A stretch of DNA of 64,000 nt from an uncultured Collinsella sp. (lineage in GTDB: Bacteria; Actinomycetota; Coriobacteriia; Coriobacteriales; Coriobacteriaceae). The translations under genes were made by a program, and so were the position numbers. This document shows positions 34,954-44,379 of the stretch, piece by piece. Positions within the stretch are counted from its first letter, which is position 1; the number at the start of each line of letters is the position of its first letter. Location: assembly GCA_902493375.1 (NCBI GenBank), contig CABUPH010000004.1:1-64000 (forward strand), given 5' to 3'. The notes under the pieces were generated by a model, which had not been told where the DNA came from, ran no database searches, and saw only the letters and a program-made list of their open reading frames with translations.

Positions 34954-35718
34954 ATGCTGCTACCCGATTCCAAGACCGAGCTCGTCCGCCGTGGCAACAA
35001 GGTCGTTTACGACCTGGGCGACAAGATCGTCAAGGTCTTTAACGAGACCAAGCCTGTCTCCGACGTGTTCAACGAGGCTTTGAATCTTGCCCGCATCAAT
35101 GAGTGCGGCATCCGCAGCCCCAAGGCTCTCGAGGTTTCCCAGCTCGAGAACGCCAACGGCTGGGCGCTCGTGACCGAGAAGGTTCCGGGCACCACCCTTG
35201 CCGAGAAGATGACTGCCGAGCCCCAGCGCTTTGGTGAGTACCTCGAGATGTTCGTCGACCTCCAGATCGAGATCCACGGCTACACCTCCCCGCTGCTCAA
35301 CCGTCAGCGCGACAAGTTCGCCCGCATGATCGACAGCCTTGATCAGCTCAATGCCACCACGCGCTACAACCTTCAGGAGCGTCTGGACGGCATGACCAAG
35401 GAGTTCAAGGTCTGCCACGGCGACTTCAACCCCTCCAACGTCATCGTCGGTGACGACGGCCAGCTCTATGTGTGCGACTGGGCACACGCCACCCAGGGCT
35501 CCCCTGCTGCCGATGTTGCCACCACCTACCTGCTCTTCGCCCTCAACAGCAAGGATCAGGCCGAGGCCTACCTGGAGCTCTACTGCGACCGCGCCGACAT
35601 GCCCATGCAGGTCGTGCGTCAGTGGACGAGCATCGTCGCCGCTTCCGAGCTCGCTCGTAAGCGCAACGTGAACGATGAGTTCCTGAAGAACTGGATCGAC
35701 GTCGTCGATTATCAGTAA
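34954..35718 (+). CDS. APH/choline-kinase-fold phosphotransferase of unknown substrate
   Basis: A 254-aa small-molecule kinase-like protein. The Brenner-type catalytic loop VCHGDFNPSNVIV and the metal-binding CDWAHAT replace HxDxxxxN and DFG. The N-lobe has a strand pattern with VVYDLGDKIVKVFNE where the lysine (KVF) would bind ATP. The C-lobe is helical. Similar proteins act on choline, sugars, amino acids or antibiotics; nothing here identifies the substrate, and resistance should not be assumed. It starts 88 nt after adhE with GAAAGGATG upstream, and codon use matches adhE, so it may be co-expressed. Confidence 0.8.
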   Translation: MLLPDSKTELVRRGNKVVYDLGDKIVKVFNETKPVSDVFNEALNLARINECGIRSPKALEVSQLENANGWALVTEKVPGTTLAEKMTAEPQRFGEYLEMFVDLQIEIHGYTSPLLNRQRDKFARMIDSLDQLNATTRYNLQERLDGMTKEFKVCHGDFNPSNVIVGDDGQLYVCDWAHATQGSPAADVATTYLLFALNSKDQAEAYLELYCDRADMPMQVVRQWTSIVAASELARKRNVNDEFLKNWIDVVDYQ

Positions 35719-35750
35719 TATCTGAGCGATTCATTTCGCATCGGAGGCAC

Positions 35751-35793
35751 AAAGGAAACCCCGCAGCTCGCATGGGCTGTGGGGTTTCCTTTT
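35751..35793 (+). terminator. Intrinsic terminator after the kinase gene
   Basis: A long stem from AAAGGAAACCCC (35751) pairs with GGGGTTTCCTTT (to 35792), with an inner CAGC/GCTG; it ends in CTTTT. Confidence 0.9.
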
Positions 35794-35817
35794 AGCGATT
35801 GAGTACGCTGGCAAGAT

Positions 35818-35865
35818 AAAAGGGCGGCCCCGCATCTCCCCCATTGGAGAAATGCAGGGCCGCCC
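35818..35865 (-). terminator. Intrinsic terminator of proS
   Basis: GGGCGGCCC (35822-35830) pairs with GGGCCGCCC (35857-35865), with a secondary inner hairpin, and TTTT follows on the minus strand. Confidence 0.85.
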
Positions 35866-35895
35866 CGTGTAGCGAACTACAAGCGAAATCGTCAA

Positions 35896-37617
35896 TTAGC
35901 GACGGGCAGCCTTCACAAGCTCGGCAACCTTGGCGACGACCTCGTCGATCGCCACGTCCTCACGCTCGCCGGTGGCACGGTCCTTGAGCTCGACGGTGCC
36001 ATTCTTGAGGCCGCGCTTGCCCAGAACGACCTGATACGGGAAGCCCATAAGGTCGTTGTCGGCAAACTTAAAGCCGGGACGCTCGTCGCGGTCATCGACG
36101 ACAACCTCGATACCCTCGGCGCACAGGCCATCAACGATCTGCTCGCAGACGGTAGCGCACTCCTCCTTCTTGGGATCGAGCGGAATCATCGCGACCTCGT
36201 ACGGGGCAACGGAGACCGGCCAGACGATACCGTGTTCGTCGTTGTGCTGCTCCACGACGGCAGCGAGCGAGCGGGACACACCAACGCCGTAGCAGCCCAT
36301 GATGAGCGGCTTCTCCTTGCCGTCCTCGTCCATAAAGGTGGCACCCATAGCCTCGGAATACTTGGTGCCCAGCTGGAAGACCTGAGAGACCTCGATGCCG
36401 CGGGCAGCGGAGAGCGGCTTGCCGCAGTGCGGGCAGGGGTCGCCGGCGACAACGGTGACCAGATCGGCCCACTCATCGACGGTAAAGTCGCGCTCGGGGC
36501 AGGCACCGGTAAAGTGATAATCGACCTCGTTGGCACCGCAGGCCCACTGCTTGGACTCGCGCAGGCTCTCGTCGCACACCAGACGAATGCCCTCGGGCAG
36601 GTTAACCGGTCCGATAAAGCCCTTATGCAGACCGTAGGTCTGGAGCTCCTCGTCGGTCATCATGCGATAGCCCTTGCCAAAGACGTGCTCGGCCTTGCAG
36701 TCATTGAGCTCGTGGTCGCCCGGAACAATGGCCACGACAGGCTTGCCCTCGGCGTCGATGAGTGCCAGCGACTTGCGCGTGCCGTTCTCGGGGAAGCCGA
36801 AGAACTTTGCAACGGCCTCGATGGTGCCCATGCCCGGAGTCTCGACCTTGGTAAGCGTACCGTCGCCAGGACCCTCGGTCACGACAACCTTGGTGCTTGC
36901 AGCCTCGTCATCGGCGGCAAAACCGCAGTCATCGCAATAGACGAGCGAAGCCTCGCCGGCGTCAGCCAAAGCCATGTACTCGACGGAGGTATCGCCACCG
37001 ATCTCGCCGGAGTCGGCGACAACGGGCAGGGCCTTGATGTAGCAGCGCTCACAGATGTTGGCGTAGGCCTGCTTCATCTTGTCGTACTCCTCCTGCAGAC
37101 TCTCCTGCGTGGCAGAGAAGCTGTAGGCGTCCTTCATGATGAACTCACGGCCGCGCATCAGGCCAAAGCGGGGACGGAACTCGTCGCGGAACTTATCCTG
37201 GATGTGGTACAGGTTGACGGGCAGCTGTTTGTAGGAGCGCAGCTCGTTGCGCACCAGGGCCGTGACGGTCTCCTCGTGCGTGGGGCCCAGGACGAACTCG
37301 CGACCATGACGGTCGTCAAAGCGCACAAGCTCCTTGCCATAGGCATCGATACGGCCGGACTCACGCCACAGCTCGGCATCGACCATGATAGGCATCATAA
37401 GCTCCTGGGCGCCGGCAGCATCCATCTCGTCGCGCACGATGTTCTCGATCTTGCGGATCGAGCGCCATGCGAGCGGCAGATAAGAATACAGACCGGCGGC
37501 CTCCTTGCGGATCATGCCGGCACGGAGCAGCAGGCGGTGGCTGGCGAGCTCAGCGTCCGCCGGATCCTCTTTGAGCGTCGGAGCATAAAGCTTAGACATA
37601 TACATTGCTCGAGTCAT
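35896..37617 (-). CDS. proS: Prolyl-tRNA synthetase (bacterial type with editing domain)
   Basis: Charges tRNA-Pro. The 573-aa class II enzyme has motif 1/2 regions (SYLPLAWRSIRKIENIVR, FRDEFRPRFGLMRGREFIMKD), an inserted YbaK-like editing domain (about residues 225-390, with TKVETPGMGTIEAVAKFFG), motif 3 (GCYGVGVSRSLAA), and the C-terminal anticodon-binding domain. The ATG at 37617 uses GAGGAG located in the end of ispG; ATGs further in (37605, 37599) are less well placed. Stop of ispG and start are adjacent (TAAATG). Confidence 0.95.
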   Translation of the reverse strand: MTRAMYMSKLYAPTLKEDPADAELASHRLLLRAGMIRKEAAGLYSYLPLAWRSIRKIENIVRDEMDAAGAQELMMPIMVDAELWRESGRIDAYGKELVRFDDRHGREFVLGPTHEETVTALVRNELRSYKQLPVNLYHIQDKFRDEFRPRFGLMRGREFIMKDAYSFSATQESLQEEYDKMKQAYANICERCYIKALPVVADSGEIGGDTSVEYMALADAGEASLVYCDDCGFAADDEAASTKVVVTEGPGDGTLTKVETPGMGTIEAVAKFFGFPENGTRKSLALIDAEGKPVVAIVPGDHELNDCKAEHVFGKGYRMMTDEELQTYGLHKGFIGPVNLPEGIRLVCDESLRESKQWACGANEVDYHFTGACPERDFTVDEWADLVTVVAGDPCPHCGKPLSAARGIEVSQVFQLGTKYSEAMGATFMDEDGKEKPLIMGCYGVGVSRSLAAVVEQHNDEHGIVWPVSVAPYEVAMIPLDPKKEECATVCEQIVDGLCAEGIEVVVDDRDERPGFKFADNDLMGFPYQVVLGKRGLKNGTVELKDRATGEREDVAIDEVVAKVAELVKAARR

Positions 37618-38700
37618 TTATTTCTCCTCAATAAGTTTGTCGACCTCTGCCATAAGCGCGTCGACAATTTGGTCCTCAGCTACTTTACCAATGATCTGGC
37701 CATGCGAAAAGAGCAAGGCCTGACCACGTCCGCAAGCAACGCCCAGGTCGGCATCAGAAGCCTCACCGGGGCCATTAACGGCACATCCCATCACAGCGAT
37801 AGAAAGCGGCGCGGAGTAGTTCTTAAGCCGCTCGGTGACCTCCTCGGCGATGGGAATGAGGTTAACCTGGCAGCGGGCGCACGTGGGGCACGAGACAATC
37901 TCGGGACCACGGCGACGCAGGCCCAGCGACTGCAAAATTCCCCAGGCGACCGGCGGCTCCTCAACCGGATCGGCCGTGAGAGAGACGCGCATGGTGTCAC
38001 CGATACCTTCAGACAGCAGAATACCAAGGCCAACCGAGCTCTTAATGGTGCCCTGAAGCTTGGTACCCGCCTCGGTTACGCCCAGGTGAAGCGGAACGTG
38101 AGGAATCTCACGCGACAGGGCTCGATAGGTATCGAGCGTCGTTTGCACGCTATGGGCCTTGGCCGAAAGCACAATGTTCGTAAAGCCGCGGTCCTCAAAG
38201 TGCTTGACGAAGCGCTCGCTCGACATCACGAGCTTTTCGGGCTGCGTGAGGTCTTCGCGCTCGGCGATATCCTGCTCAAGCGAGCCCGCGTTCACGCCAA
38301 TGCGAATCGCGCACCCAGCGGCGCCCGCGGCATCGATCACGGCATCGACCTTGGCCCAATCGCCAATGTTGCCGGGATTGATGCGGAGCTTGGCGGCACC
38401 GGCCTCCACAGCGCCAATGGCCAGCTTGTGGTTAAAGTGGATATCGGCAACGATTGGCACCGGAGACTCGGCACAGATGGTGCGGAAACCCTCAAGCGCG
38501 GCCTCAGTGGGCACGCTCACACGCACGATATCGCAGCCAGCCTGCGCCAACGCGCACACTTGCGCAAGTGTTGCCTGGGCATCAGCGGTATCGGTGCAGG
38601 TCATGGATTGGACCACCACCAGCGCACCGCCACCGATCTGCACACCGCCCACATGCACGGGGCGCGTCAAATCGCGAGGCAAAGGATGGGATAAAGACAA
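37618..38700 (-). CDS. ispG: 4-hydroxy-3-methylbut-2-enyl diphosphate synthase (IspG)
   Basis: [4Fe-4S] enzyme of the MEP isoprenoid pathway that reduces MEcPP to HMBPP. The 360-aa protein has the TIM-barrel part (VQSMTCTDTADAQATLAQ, VADIHFNHKLA, LRINPGNIGD) and the cluster ligands CPTCARCQ plus a Glu/Cys region in MGCAVNGPGEA. I select a TTG start at 38700 with GGGGAG 8 nt upstream; the open frame extends into rseP but is not conserved. Situated directly after rseP and before proS, as in many bacteria. Confidence 0.93.
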   Translation of the reverse strand: MSLSHPLPRDLTRPVHVGGVQIGGGALVVVQSMTCTDTADAQATLAQVCALAQAGCDIVRVSVPTEAALEGFRTICAESPVPIVADIHFNHKLAIGAVEAGAAKLRINPGNIGDWAKVDAVIDAAGAAGCAIRIGVNAGSLEQDIAEREDLTQPEKLVMSSERFVKHFEDRGFTNIVLSAKAHSVQTTLDTYRALSREIPHVPLHLGVTEAGTKLQGTIKSSVGLGILLSEGIGDTMRVSLTADPVEEPPVAWGILQSLGLRRRGPEIVSCPTCARCQVNLIPIAEEVTERLKNYSAPLSIAVMGCAVNGPGEASDADLGVACGRGQALLFSHGQIIGKVAEDQIVDALMAEVDKLIEEK

Positions 38701-38713
38701 TCCAAACACTCCC

Positions 38714-40075
38714 CTACAGAATAAATCGAAGGATGTCGGAACGAAGCATATAGACAAACAACAGCGCAAAGAGCGCGATGCCCACATAGCTCACAATCGT
38801 CTGAGCCTTGAGCGGAAGCTCGCGACCCGCAATCTTTTGAATAATCTCGATGATTAACTTACCGCCGTCGAGCGGGGGGATGGGCAGCAAGTTCATAAAA
38901 CCCAGCGAGAACGAAATGAGCGCGGCAAACGACAGGAACGTTACGGGGCCGGCAGCAGCCGCCTGAGAGGACATGACGCTGATGCCCACGATCGACGAGG
39001 ACTGGTCGAGAATCTCCATCGTATGCTGCGGCTGGAGCAGGCGCATCACGCCCTCCGCCGTCTGCGCGACATAGGAGAACGACAGGCGAGCCGACGTGAT
39101 GGGGTCTAAACGGACCACCTGCGTAGAGGCATACACACCTAGGCGCTCGTCCTCTTTGAGCGCAACCGAGGTCGAATGCTGCTTGCCGTCGCGCTCATAC
39201 TCAATGGCGATATCGTCCTTACCGGCGGCCTTGCCGATGGCATCGTAAACGTCCATCCAGGTAGAGCACGATACTCCGTCAACCGAAAGGATCGCGTCGC
39301 CGCCCTCGATACCCGCCTTGGCGGCAATAGACCCCTCGTCAACCTGACCGATCACGTTGGTATCCATCGGCACGGTGACACCCGCAATAGAGTAGATGCT
39401 CATAAGCAGCAAAAAGCCCGTCAGGATATTGACGAGAATGCCCGCGAGCAGCATAAAGGCGCGCTTGAGAAAACCCTGGCCCAGATAGGTATGCGAACGC
39501 TCTTGCGCAAGGAACTCGGCTTCGCCGCACGGCAGCTCCCACACATCGCCCTCGGTAGTCGCATGCTCTCGATCGAAACGGCGGCCGTCAAAGGTGGTGT
39601 AACCCGCCGCGTCTCGCGGCAGCGTCTGATACTTGGTGGGATAGTAGCTCGGCGAGGGCTTCTCCCCTTCCTCATACCAAGGCGCGATAGAGCCCCAACC
39701 CAAGAGCAAGGCGCATGCCTCGAGCACAACCTCCTCGGATAGCTCGAGCTCGGCGGCAAGGTCGACCACGGTCACGCGACCATGACGATAGATAGCCGCG
39801 AGCACGCGATCGGCACACGAGACGTCGGTCGGATCCATACCGCAGATGGCAGCGTAGCCGCCCAGCAGCAGCGGGGTCACGCCAAACTTGGTTCCAATGC
39901 GACGCGACGTGTAATGGATGTCAAAGCGGCACGGCAGGCCCAAAAAGAACTCGGTCACACGGACGCCGCAGGCACGCGCCGCCAAAAAGTGGCCGCCCTC
40001 GTGCAAAAACACGAGGACGGAAAGCATCAGCAGGCCCCAAAAGACCGATGAGAGAACGCTCAGAACAGTATCCAT
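38714..40075 (-). CDS. rseP: RseP-type site-2 membrane metalloprotease with inserted domain
   Basis: Intramembrane zinc protease that cleaves membrane regulators or signal-peptide remnants. The zinc motif HEGGH is at residues 25-29, one PDZ domain lies around VIGQVDEGSIAAKAGIEGGD, and the second active-site part is NLLPIPPLDGG near residue 405. Between GGYAAICGM (residue 80) and the second membrane helix there is an extra stretch of about 110 residues. Part of it (DRVLAAIYRHGRVTVVDLAA followed by ELELSEEVVLEACALL) looks like a winged helix. Usual members lack this. Start: ATG 40075 chosen; a TTG at 40090 is possible and the ribosome site is not decisive. Confidence 0.9.
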   Translation of the reverse strand: MDTVLSVLSSVFWGLLMLSVLVFLHEGGHFLAARACGVRVTEFFLGLPCRFDIHYTSRRIGTKFGVTPLLLGGYAAICGMDPTDVSCADRVLAAIYRHGRVTVVDLAAELELSEEVVLEACALLLGWGSIAPWYEEGEKPSPSYYPTKYQTLPRDAAGYTTFDGRRFDREHATTEGDVWELPCGEAEFLAQERSHTYLGQGFLKRAFMLLAGILVNILTGFLLLMSIYSIAGVTVPMDTNVIGQVDEGSIAAKAGIEGGDAILSVDGVSCSTWMDVYDAIGKAAGKDDIAIEYERDGKQHSTSVALKEDERLGVYASTQVVRLDPITSARLSFSYVAQTAEGVMRLLQPQHTMEILDQSSSIVGISVMSSQAAAAGPVTFLSFAALISFSLGFMNLLPIPPLDGGKLIIEIIQKIAGRELPLKAQTIVSYVGIALFALLFVYMLRSDILRFIL

Positions 40076-40100
40076 AAAACGAAAAAGCAATCCTTATGGG

Positions 40101-41288
40101 TTAGGAACGGGTTGCGGCGAGCACCTGCGCAGCCTTTTCACGCGCCCACGCATCGATGTCGCGAAGCTGCTCAAACGAATCGACCGCCTGCATATCGTGG
40201 GCATCCATGCAGGATTCCACAATGCGATCGATATCGGTAAAGCTGCAGCCATCGTGCAGGAAGGCATCGACGGCGACCTCGTTGGCGGCATTGAGCACGC
40301 ACGGCATGGTGCCACCCGTCTTGCCGGCACGTTCGGCCAGTGCCAGACAGCGGAAGGTATCCATGTCGGCAGCATCAAACGTGAGCTGCCCCAGCTCGCG
40401 GAAATCGATACGAGCCGCCGGGGTATCCCAACGCTCGGGATACGAGAACGCGAACTGAATGGGAATACGCATGTCGGAAGCACCGAGATGCGCCATCACG
40501 GAGCCGTCGGCGAACTCGACCATAGAGTGAATCTTGGACTGACGCTGCACGACCACGTTAATGAAATCGAGGTCGCAGTTAAACAGATGCATGGCCTCAA
40601 TGCGCTCCAGGCCCTTGTTCATGAGGGTGGCGGAGTCGATGGTGATCTTGGCACCCATGGCCCACGTGGGATGTGCGAGGGCATCGGCACGCGTCACGCG
40701 GTCGAGCTCGTCGCGGGTGCGGCCAAAGAACGGACCGCCCGAGCAGGTGAGCCAAATACAATGAGCCTCGCGTGGGTTCTCCCCCAGATAGCACTGGTAG
40801 ATGGCGGAGTGCTCAGAGTCGACTGGAATAAGCTGGCCCGGTTGCGCCAACGGCATAAGCAAGTCGCCGCCGACGACGAGGGACTCCTTGTTGGCAAGGG
40901 CAAGGCGCTTATTTGAGGTTAAGGCCGCATGGCTCGCCTCGAGACCGGCGGCACCCACAATAGCGACAAGCACGCAGTCGACATCGTCGCGACACGCAAG
41001 CTCGCAAACCGCCTGCGCGCCAACGCCGAGCCTCGTTCCCTCGGGCAACTCCTGCAGCACGGCGTCATCGCCATGAGCGACATCGGCCACGGCAACCGCC
41101 GAAACCGAGAACTCGCGGGCAGCGGCAACAAGCTCGGAGGTACTGGAGTTAACGGACAGCGCCGTCACCTGCAGGCGATCGGCATGCTGGCGGCACACAT
41201 CGAGCGCCTGGGTACCGATAGAGCCCGTACAACCCAGAATGGCAACGCGAAGGCGTCCATCGGAGCCATACGTCGTCTGGAAGGACAT
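40101..41288 (-). CDS. dxr: 1-deoxy-D-xylulose 5-phosphate reductoisomerase
   Basis: Committed step of the MEP pathway, NADPH-dependent conversion of DXP to MEP. The 395-aa protein has the NADPH motif LGCTGSIGTQALDV, LANKESLVVGG, the metal ligands in PVDSEHSAIYQC, and the substrate site in TIDSATLMNKGLE. Its ATG overlaps the cdsA stop (TAATG), showing coupling. Order cdsA-dxr-rseP-ispG-proS is conserved in many bacteria. Confidence 0.96.
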   Translation of the reverse strand: MSFQTTYGSDGRLRVAILGCTGSIGTQALDVCRQHADRLQVTALSVNSSTSELVAAAREFSVSAVAVADVAHGDDAVLQELPEGTRLGVGAQAVCELACRDDVDCVLVAIVGAAGLEASHAALTSNKRLALANKESLVVGGDLLMPLAQPGQLIPVDSEHSAIYQCYLGENPREAHCIWLTCSGGPFFGRTRDELDRVTRADALAHPTWAMGAKITIDSATLMNKGLERIEAMHLFNCDLDFINVVVQRQSKIHSMVEFADGSVMAHLGASDMRIPIQFAFSYPERWDTPAARIDFRELGQLTFDAADMDTFRCLALAERAGKTGGTMPCVLNAANEVAVDAFLHDGCSFTDIDRIVESCMDAHDMQAVDSFEQLRDIDAWAREKAAQVLAATRS

Positions 41289-42202
41289 TACAGCACGCCT
41301 CCGATCATCAGCATCAGCTGCGCGGTGATGCAGCCGAAGATAAGCGAATCGCTACGATCGAGCATGCCGCCGTGGCCCGGGATAAGGTTACCGGAATCCT
41401 TAACGCCCACACCGCGCTTGATGCGCGACTCGATAAGGTCGCCGATAACGCCCAAAATGGACACGACCACGCCGCACAGCAGCGCATAGGGCAGGCTGAG
41501 CTTGTAGAAGTGCGTCGCCCACAGGATGAGCCAAATCAAAACCGAGCCCAGGATGCCGCCGACAAACCCCTCCCAGCTCTTTTTGGGAGAGATCTTGGGA
41601 ACCATCTTGTGTTTACCGATACGGCTGCCCACGATGTAGGCAAACGAATCGGAGACCCAAAGGGACGCACAAACGCCCACCGAAAGCAGGGCGCCGGCAA
41701 AACCGGGCACGGCATCGCGCAGCAGCACGATAGCCGACAGCATAAAGCCAGTGTAGATGGGACCCATGAGCGTCACGGCCACATCAGAGATGCGGGTACG
41801 CGGCGACCAGACATACCAAATGCCCACAGCGAGCATCAGGGCAAAAAGCAGGGCATTCAGCAACATCGAATCGCCCAACGCCGACAGCGGAAAGAGTACG
41901 GCGGCAGCGATACCCATGCGCTCGTTAGCCATCTTGCCGTCGAGCCTCGTCATGCGGAAGAACTCATAGCAGCACAGGCCGCTCATGACGGACACGAAGA
42001 TGGCCGTGGGCACAATACCCAAAACCAGGCACAGGATAAAGACAACGGCATAGACGATACCGGCGGCGGCACGGGTGATAAAGCCCGCCAGCCACGAACC
42101 GGAGCCGCTCTTCGCTGCAGGCGCCCCTGCAGCGGAAGCCTTACGCGCGGGCTTCGCGATAGTAGGCGCCTTGGGAGCGGATGCCTTGGGACGATCGGAC
42201 AC
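41288..42202 (-). CDS. cdsA: Phosphatidate cytidylyltransferase
   Basis: Makes CDP-diacylglycerol from phosphatidate and CTP in the membrane. The 304-aa protein begins with a 45-residue Ala/Lys/Pro-rich cytoplasmic extension, then has about eight membrane segments. It ends with the signature region SGNLIPGHGGMLDRSDSLIFG that carries the metal-binding aspartates. GTG start with GGAGG upstream in the uppS tail; 2 nt gap. Confidence 0.94.
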   Translation of the reverse strand: MSDRPKASAPKAPTIAKPARKASAAGAPAAKSGSGSWLAGFITRAAAGIVYAVVFILCLVLGIVPTAIFVSVMSGLCCYEFFRMTRLDGKMANERMGIAAAVLFPLSALGDSMLLNALLFALMLAVGIWYVWSPRTRISDVAVTLMGPIYTGFMLSAIVLLRDAVPGFAGALLSVGVCASLWVSDSFAYIVGSRIGKHKMVPKISPKKSWEGFVGGILGSVLIWLILWATHFYKLSLPYALLCGVVVSILGVIGDLIESRIKRGVGVKDSGNLIPGHGGMLDRSDSLIFGCITAQLMLMIGGVL

Positions 42203-42204
42203 GA

Positions 42205-42999
42205 TTAAGCCTCCTCGGTCTTGCTCAGTCCACCAAACCTACGGTCGCGACCCTGGTAGGCCAAAATGGCGTCGACAAGGCCCCAGCGGTCAAAGTCAGG
42301 CCAATAGGTATCGGTGACATAGAACTCGGAATAGGCAACCTGCCACAGCAGATAGTTCGAAAGACGAAGCTCGCCGGAGGTGCGAATCACAAGCTCCGGA
42401 TCGGGCAGCCCAGCGGTGTACAGGTGCGAAGCCACCATATCATCGTCGATAGCGGCGGGATCGATCTTGCCGGCAGCCGCATCAAGTGCAATCTGGCGGA
42501 CAGCGCGGGTGATCTCAGCACGGGCACCGTAGTTAACGGCCAGCGCCAGCGTCATACCGGTATGGTCGGCGCACTCGGCAAGGCCGCGCTCAAAGACGTC
42601 GCGGGTCTTTTTGGGCAGCACGGAAATATCGCCCAAAAAGACAACGCGAACGTTCTCGCGCTTAAGCAGCGGTAGCTCATCGATAAACGTCTTGGCAAAC
42701 AGGTGCATCAGAACGTTGACTTCGTGCTGCGGGCGATTCCAGTTTTCGGTCGAGAACGCATAGGCCGAAAGCACGTCGACGCCTAGGCGCACGCAGGCGG
42801 TAATGATCTCGCGCAGCGAGACGATGCCGGCCTTGTGGCCTTCGGTGCGGGCAAGACCGCGCGACGTGGCCCAACGGCCGTTGCCGTCCATGATGCACGA
42901 AATATGGTGCGGAATGTTATTGAGGTCAAGGTCGGAAAAACCGACGCCCGCAGGGGCGTCGGCAAAGTACTCGACCAGTTTATGCTCGTCGTATTGCAC
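42205..42999 (-). CDS. uppS: Undecaprenyl diphosphate synthase
   Basis: cis-Prenyltransferase that makes the lipid carrier for cell-wall synthesis. The 264-aa protein has the family motifs HISCIMDGNGRWA, GHKAG, LSAYAFSTENWNRP and the C-terminal DPELVIRTSGELRLSNYLLWQ. Substrate comes from the MEP genes downstream in the same cluster (dxr, ispG). GTG start at 42999, one base after the frr stop, with AAGG inside the stop region, so translation is coupled. Confidence 0.95.
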   Translation of the reverse strand: MQYDEHKLVEYFADAPAGVGFSDLDLNNIPHHISCIMDGNGRWATSRGLARTEGHKAGIVSLREIITACVRLGVDVLSAYAFSTENWNRPQHEVNVLMHLFAKTFIDELPLLKRENVRVVFLGDISVLPKKTRDVFERGLAECADHTGMTLALAVNYGARAEITRAVRQIALDAAAGKIDPAAIDDDMVASHLYTAGLPDPELVIRTSGELRLSNYLLWQVAYSEFYVTDTYWPDFDRWGLVDAILAYQGRDRRFGGLSKTEEA

Positions 43000-43000
43000 C

Positions 43001-43537
43001 TTAGATCTCCATGACCTCGGCTTCTTTTTCCTTCAGAAGCTCCTCGACCTTGGCAACATACTCGTCGGTATGCTTCTGAACCTTGGCCTGCTCGCGACGA
43101 ACATCGTCCTCGGTGAGCTCCTCGTCGCGCTCAAGCTTATTGTTAAAGTCGCGGCGGATGTTGCGGATGGAGACCTTGGCCTGCTCGGCGTACTCGCGGC
43201 ACTCCTTAACGAGCTCGCGACGACGCTCCTCGGTGGGAGCCGGGAACGGCAGACGCACGACGGTACCATCGGAGTTGGGGGTAATGCCCAGGTCGGAGGC
43301 ACTGATAGCCTTGACGATGGCATTGATGAGCGCCTTATCCCACGGCTCGATAAGCAGCATGTGGGCCTCGGGGGTCTTAACGGCGGCAACCTGCGTGACG
43401 GGCGTGGGAACACCGTAGTAGTCGACGGTGATGTCGGACAGAATGTTAGCGTTGGCGCGGCCAGTGCGGACCTTGGAGAAGTTATGCTTGAGGGACTCGA
43501 GTGACTTGTCCATGTGGGCGGTGATGTTCTCTGCCAT
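43001..43537 (-). CDS. frr: Ribosome recycling factor
   Basis: Splits post-termination ribosomes with EF-G. The 178-aa protein begins with a long helix containing KVRTGRANANIL and YYGVPTPV, and ends KVEELLKEKEAEVMEI. Length is close to the usual 185. ATG with AGGATTAAGC upstream; 2 nt after pyrH. Confidence 0.96.
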   Translation of the reverse strand: MAENITAHMDKSLESLKHNFSKVRTGRANANILSDITVDYYGVPTPVTQVAAVKTPEAHMLLIEPWDKALINAIVKAISASDLGITPNSDGTVVRLPFPAPTEERRRELVKECREYAEQAKVSIRNIRRDFNNKLERDEELTEDDVRREQAKVQKHTDEYVAKVEELLKEKEAEVMEI

Positions 43538-43539
43538 GC

Positions 43540-44262
43540 TTAATCCTCCTGATAGACGAGCGTGCCGACGGGCTCACCCGCGAGCGCGCGCTTGACGGTG
43601 TCCTCGCCATCGATGTTGAGGACCAAAATGGGCATACGGTTGTCCTGGCAAAGAGCCGTAGCCGTGGAATCCATAACCTGCAGGCCGCGAACGAGCACCT
43701 CGTGATAGGTGATCTTGTCAAAGCGGACGGCGTCAGCGCACTTGACGGGATCCTTGTCGTAGATGCCATCAACCTTGGTGGCTTTAATCAGAATCTCGGC
43801 ACCGATCTCACAGGCGCGAAGGGCCGCGGCGGTGTCAGTCGTAAAGTACGGATTACCCGATCCGGCGGCAAAGATAACGACGTTGCCCTTGGACAGGTGG
43901 TTGATGGCGCGACGGCGAATATAGGGCTCGCAGATCTCGTTCATCTGGATAGCGCTCATCACGCGGCAGGGAACATCGTTGTGCTCGAAGGCATCCTGCA
44001 GGGCAAGCGCGTTCATAACGGTAGCGAGCATGCCCATGTAATCGGCCTGGGCGCGGTCCATACCACCGGCGGCGCCGGCCATGCCGCGGAAAATATTGCC
44101 GCCGCCGACAACGACGCCGACCTCATGACCAACGGCGAGCAGCTCCTTGACCTGCTTGGCAAGATGATCGGTAACCTTGGGGTCGATGCCGTAGTTGCCA
44201 TCGCCCATCAGCGCTTCACCGGAGAGCTTCAGAAGCACGCGTTTATATCGGATGTCGGACAA
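43540..44262 (-). CDS. pyrH: UMP kinase
   Basis: Converts UMP to UDP as a hexameric amino-acid-kinase-fold enzyme, inhibited by UTP in characterised bacteria. The 240-aa protein has [48 protein letters not shown] and [14 protein letters not shown]. The start codon is TTG at 44262, supported by a strong AAAGGAGG 6 nt upstream. It takes the UMP made by the pyr operon elsewhere in the window. Confidence 0.96.
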   Translation of the reverse strand: MSDIRYKRVLLKLSGEALMGDGNYGIDPKVTDHLAKQVKELLAVGHEVGVVVGGGNIFRGMAGAAGGMDRAQADYMGMLATVMNALALQDAFEHNDVPCRVMSAIQMNEICEPYIRRRAINHLSKGNVVIFAAGSGNPYFTTDTAAALRACEIGAEILIKATKVDGIYDKDPVKCADAVRFDKITYHEVLVRGLQVMDSTATALCQDNRMPILVLNIDGEDTVKRALAGEPVGTLVYQED

Positions 44263-44321
44263 AGCGATCCTCCTTTAATTAGACTCATAACATAATATCA
44301 AAGGCTTAACGGGGAGCCATG

Positions 44322-44356
44322 AAAAAGCAGGCTGTGAGTAAAACCCACAGCCTGCT
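44322..44356 (-). terminator. Intrinsic terminator of rpsB-tsf
   Basis: AGCAGGCTGTG (44326-44336) pairs with CACAGCCTGCT (44346-44356); TTTT follows on the minus strand. It separates tsf from pyrH. Confidence 0.9.
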
Positions 44357-44379
44357 CATTACCAGCTACAAGAGCTTAT

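Noticed and set aside
34954..35718. Aminoglycoside resistance gene
   Set aside because: Only the general kinase fold is visible; the gene looks native and substrate residues cannot be assigned.
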